Below are positions 5,765-6,594 of a stretch of 6,594 bases of DNA, one piece after another. Every line of letters starts with the position of its first letter. The first letter of the stretch is position 1. Made by a program: the position numbers and the translations under genes. The stretch covers positions 1 to 6,594 of the forward strand of contig JACWAO010000007.1 in assembly GCA_014874305.1 (NCBI GenBank). Reading direction: 5' to 3'. Under the pieces are notes generated by a model. The model worked only from the letters and a program-made list of their open reading frames with translations, was not told the origin of the DNA and made no database searches. The stretch comes from Candidatus Colwelliibacteriota bacterium (GTDB lineage Bacteria; Patescibacteriota; Minisyncoccia; UBA6257; Colwellbacteraceae).

Positions 5765-5818
5765 GCGGGCTTTGCCCGCCGTAGCTCGCCGTTTCGGCGA
5801 GCGAAGGCGGGGGCTTTT
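5765..5818. repeat. GC-rich double-hairpin intergenic element
   Basis: Two perfect hairpins lie side by side: GCGGGC-TTT-GCCCGC (5765-5779) and GCTCGCCG-TTT-CGGCGAGC (5784-5802). The second can extend by pairing CCCGCC (5775-5780) with GGCGGG (5806-5811) across a 3x3 internal loop. This competes with the first hairpin for bases 5775-5779. On the plus strand the long form is followed by GGCTTTTGC. It sits between the fusion gene and tmk with no coding potential. The GCTACGGCGGGCAAAG-like sequence on the minus strand recalls dispersed hairpin elements I have seen in Patescibacteria genomes. It could be such a repeat, a terminator or a processing site; only one copy is in the window. The rest of the gap (5819-5892) shows nothing definite. 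Confidence 0.5.
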
Positions 5819-5892
5819 GCAGGACGTTAGGACTTATTTCAAAAAATCATATTCTCGCCATCCCCTATAGAATCATCGTCTCTACCTCCCTA

Positions 5893-6594
5893 TCAATCTT
5901 CGTCCCTTACGTTGCAGATTTCCGGTCTCCACCGCGGCAAATTCAGCGCTGACCATTCGGTTGCGCCGCCCTTGACGCTATACGCCTCCATCTTTTTCTC
6001 GCGGAGAAATTCCGCAATCACCCTCGTGCGAACCCCCATCGGACATACAAGCAATACCTTTTTGCCCTTCCATTTTTTTGCATTTCTGGAAAGATTTTCG
6101 GAAATTTCATGTGCATCCATACGTTTCGATCCCGGAAGATGGAAGTGCACGAACTCGCCATACGGCCGTATATCGACAATCACAACATCGCCTTTTGGCA
6201 CGACCTCCCTGCCATCTTTCAAGGTTTGCCACGCAAGCCGCGGCGACAGATCGTACGCCATCCGGTACGCGTCCTCGGCTTCGATGTCATAAACTGGATT
6301 TTCGACCGCTTCAACTTTTCGCGGCTTCCGCGCGCCTGGTTTGTTGATAAGCAGCTGTTCGTTTTCAATCTGTGGAAAGTGCGACTCGTCGAGATACTCG
6401 AAATACTCATTGAGATATGGGAACGGGCTGTCCGGGCAGATGAAGACCGAAACTATTTCGCCATCTTCATTCCGCAAAGTATCGAGCGATCCGGCCTTCT
6501 TTTGCTTTGCGATGAATTGAAGCAACCCCTGGAGCGCGAATCCGGAACTCGGCCCGGCGACAATACCAGCGCGGCAAAGCGCTAAGCTTTGCTC
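5893..6594 (-). CDS. Cysteine synthase-type PLP enzyme fused to a C-terminal rhodanese domain (5' partial)
   Basis: The frame is open from the right edge to the TGA at 5895-5893, giving 233 residues with the N-terminus missing. The in-frame TTG at 6525 is not the real start, because the codons before it encode AGIVAGPSSGFAL (about 9-21). That is the Ser-rich PLP-binding motif near the end of fold-type II enzymes such as cysteine synthase and cystathionine beta-synthase (compare GISSGAA). EIVSVFICPDSPFPYLNEYF follows at about 46-65, matching the final strand of that fold (VVILPDS...Y). After a charged linker (about 83-125) comes a rhodanese domain at about 130-222: VVIVDIRPYGEF, HLPGS, and the active-site loop CPMGVRT with Cys184 and Arg189, then GGATEW. 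Rhodanese domains carry sulfur as a cysteine persulfide. The fusion suggests making or breaking a cysteine-type substrate coupled to sulfur transfer; the substrate cannot be told, as the catalytic Lys and substrate loops lie outside the window. Confidence 0.82.
   Translation of the reverse strand, partial: EQSLALCRAGIVAGPSSGFALQGLLQFIAKQKKAGSLDTLRNEDGEIVSVFICPDSPFPYLNEYFEYLDESHFPQIENEQLLINKPGARKPRKVEAVENPVYDIEAEDAYRMAYDLSPRLAWQTLKDGREVVPKGDVVIVDIRPYGEFVHFHLPGSKRMDAHEISENLSRNAKKWKGKKVLLVCPMGVRTRVIAEFLREKKMEAYSVKGGATEWSALNLPRWRPEICNVRDED

Noticed and set aside
5841..5880. Terminator for the fusion gene (weak ATTCT/AGAAT stem before a T6 run on the minus strand)
   Set aside because: The stem is five A/T-rich pairs with a 13-base loop and is offset from the T run; too weak to call.
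6523..6525. TTG start giving a stand-alone rhodanese
   Set aside because: The upstream codons in the same frame encode a recognisable PLP-enzyme motif, so this is an internal Leu.
6109..6585. 158-codon plus-strand ORF
   Set aside because: It is antisense to the fusion gene, whose frame carries clear domain motifs; the plus-strand product shows none.
6574..6592. Perfect 7-base inverted repeat GCAAAGC/GCTTTGC at the right edge
   Set aside because: It lies inside the coding frame of the fusion gene and has no T tract; probably chance.

Overview
The window looks like a chromosomal segment from a small-genome bacterium of the Candidate Phyla Radiation (Patescibacteria), most likely Parcubacteria-like. 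The evidence is indirect: very tight gene spacing, plus-strand genes that begin after short A-rich stretches with no Shine-Dalgarno sequence, and a first gene whose layout (proline-rich cytoplasmic part with a DVVIRTL...GGDIESLRESGG motif, one membrane segment, low-complexity exterior) I associate with that group. The genetic code is standard: TGA terminates nusA, clpP and the last gene. No rRNA, tRNA, CRISPR array, insertion sequence or phage gene is visible.

Layout. Positions 1-1323 (+) hold the 3' part of a gene for a single-pass membrane protein, cut by the left edge. A 95-base gap (1324-1418) carries a good sigma70-type promoter whose predicted transcript begins almost exactly at a strong hairpin. 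It is followed by a compact plus-strand cluster: nusA (1419-2657), ppa (2701-3174), clpP (3180-3782) and tyrS (3754-4968). tyrS runs head-on into tmk (4981-5652, -), with 12 bases between the stop codons. The tmk terminator is built from the last tmk codons and the end of tyrS. Upstream of tmk, a 240-base gap (5653-5892) holds its Shine-Dalgarno sequence, a candidate promoter and a GC-rich double-hairpin element. The rest (5893-6594, -) is the 3' part of a gene cut by the right edge. It encodes the C-terminal end of a PLP-dependent cysteine synthase-type enzyme fused to a rhodanese domain with an intact active-site cysteine.

How the genes fit together. The plus-strand cluster is housekeeping: transcription elongation/termination (NusA), pyrophosphate removal (Ppa), protein turnover (ClpP) and tRNA-Tyr charging (TyrRS). 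Pyrophosphatase next to an aminoacyl-tRNA synthetase makes sense because charging releases pyrophosphate. Tmk supplies dTDP for DNA synthesis. The fusion protein points to sulfur handling (cysteine or persulfide) and is the least routine item. Other points worth a look are the nusA leader (promoter, immediate hairpin and a 10-codon ORF across it), an eukaryote-like KMSTS loop and HLGR motif in TyrRS, and a dispersed-repeat-like sequence read through in frame in the first gene.
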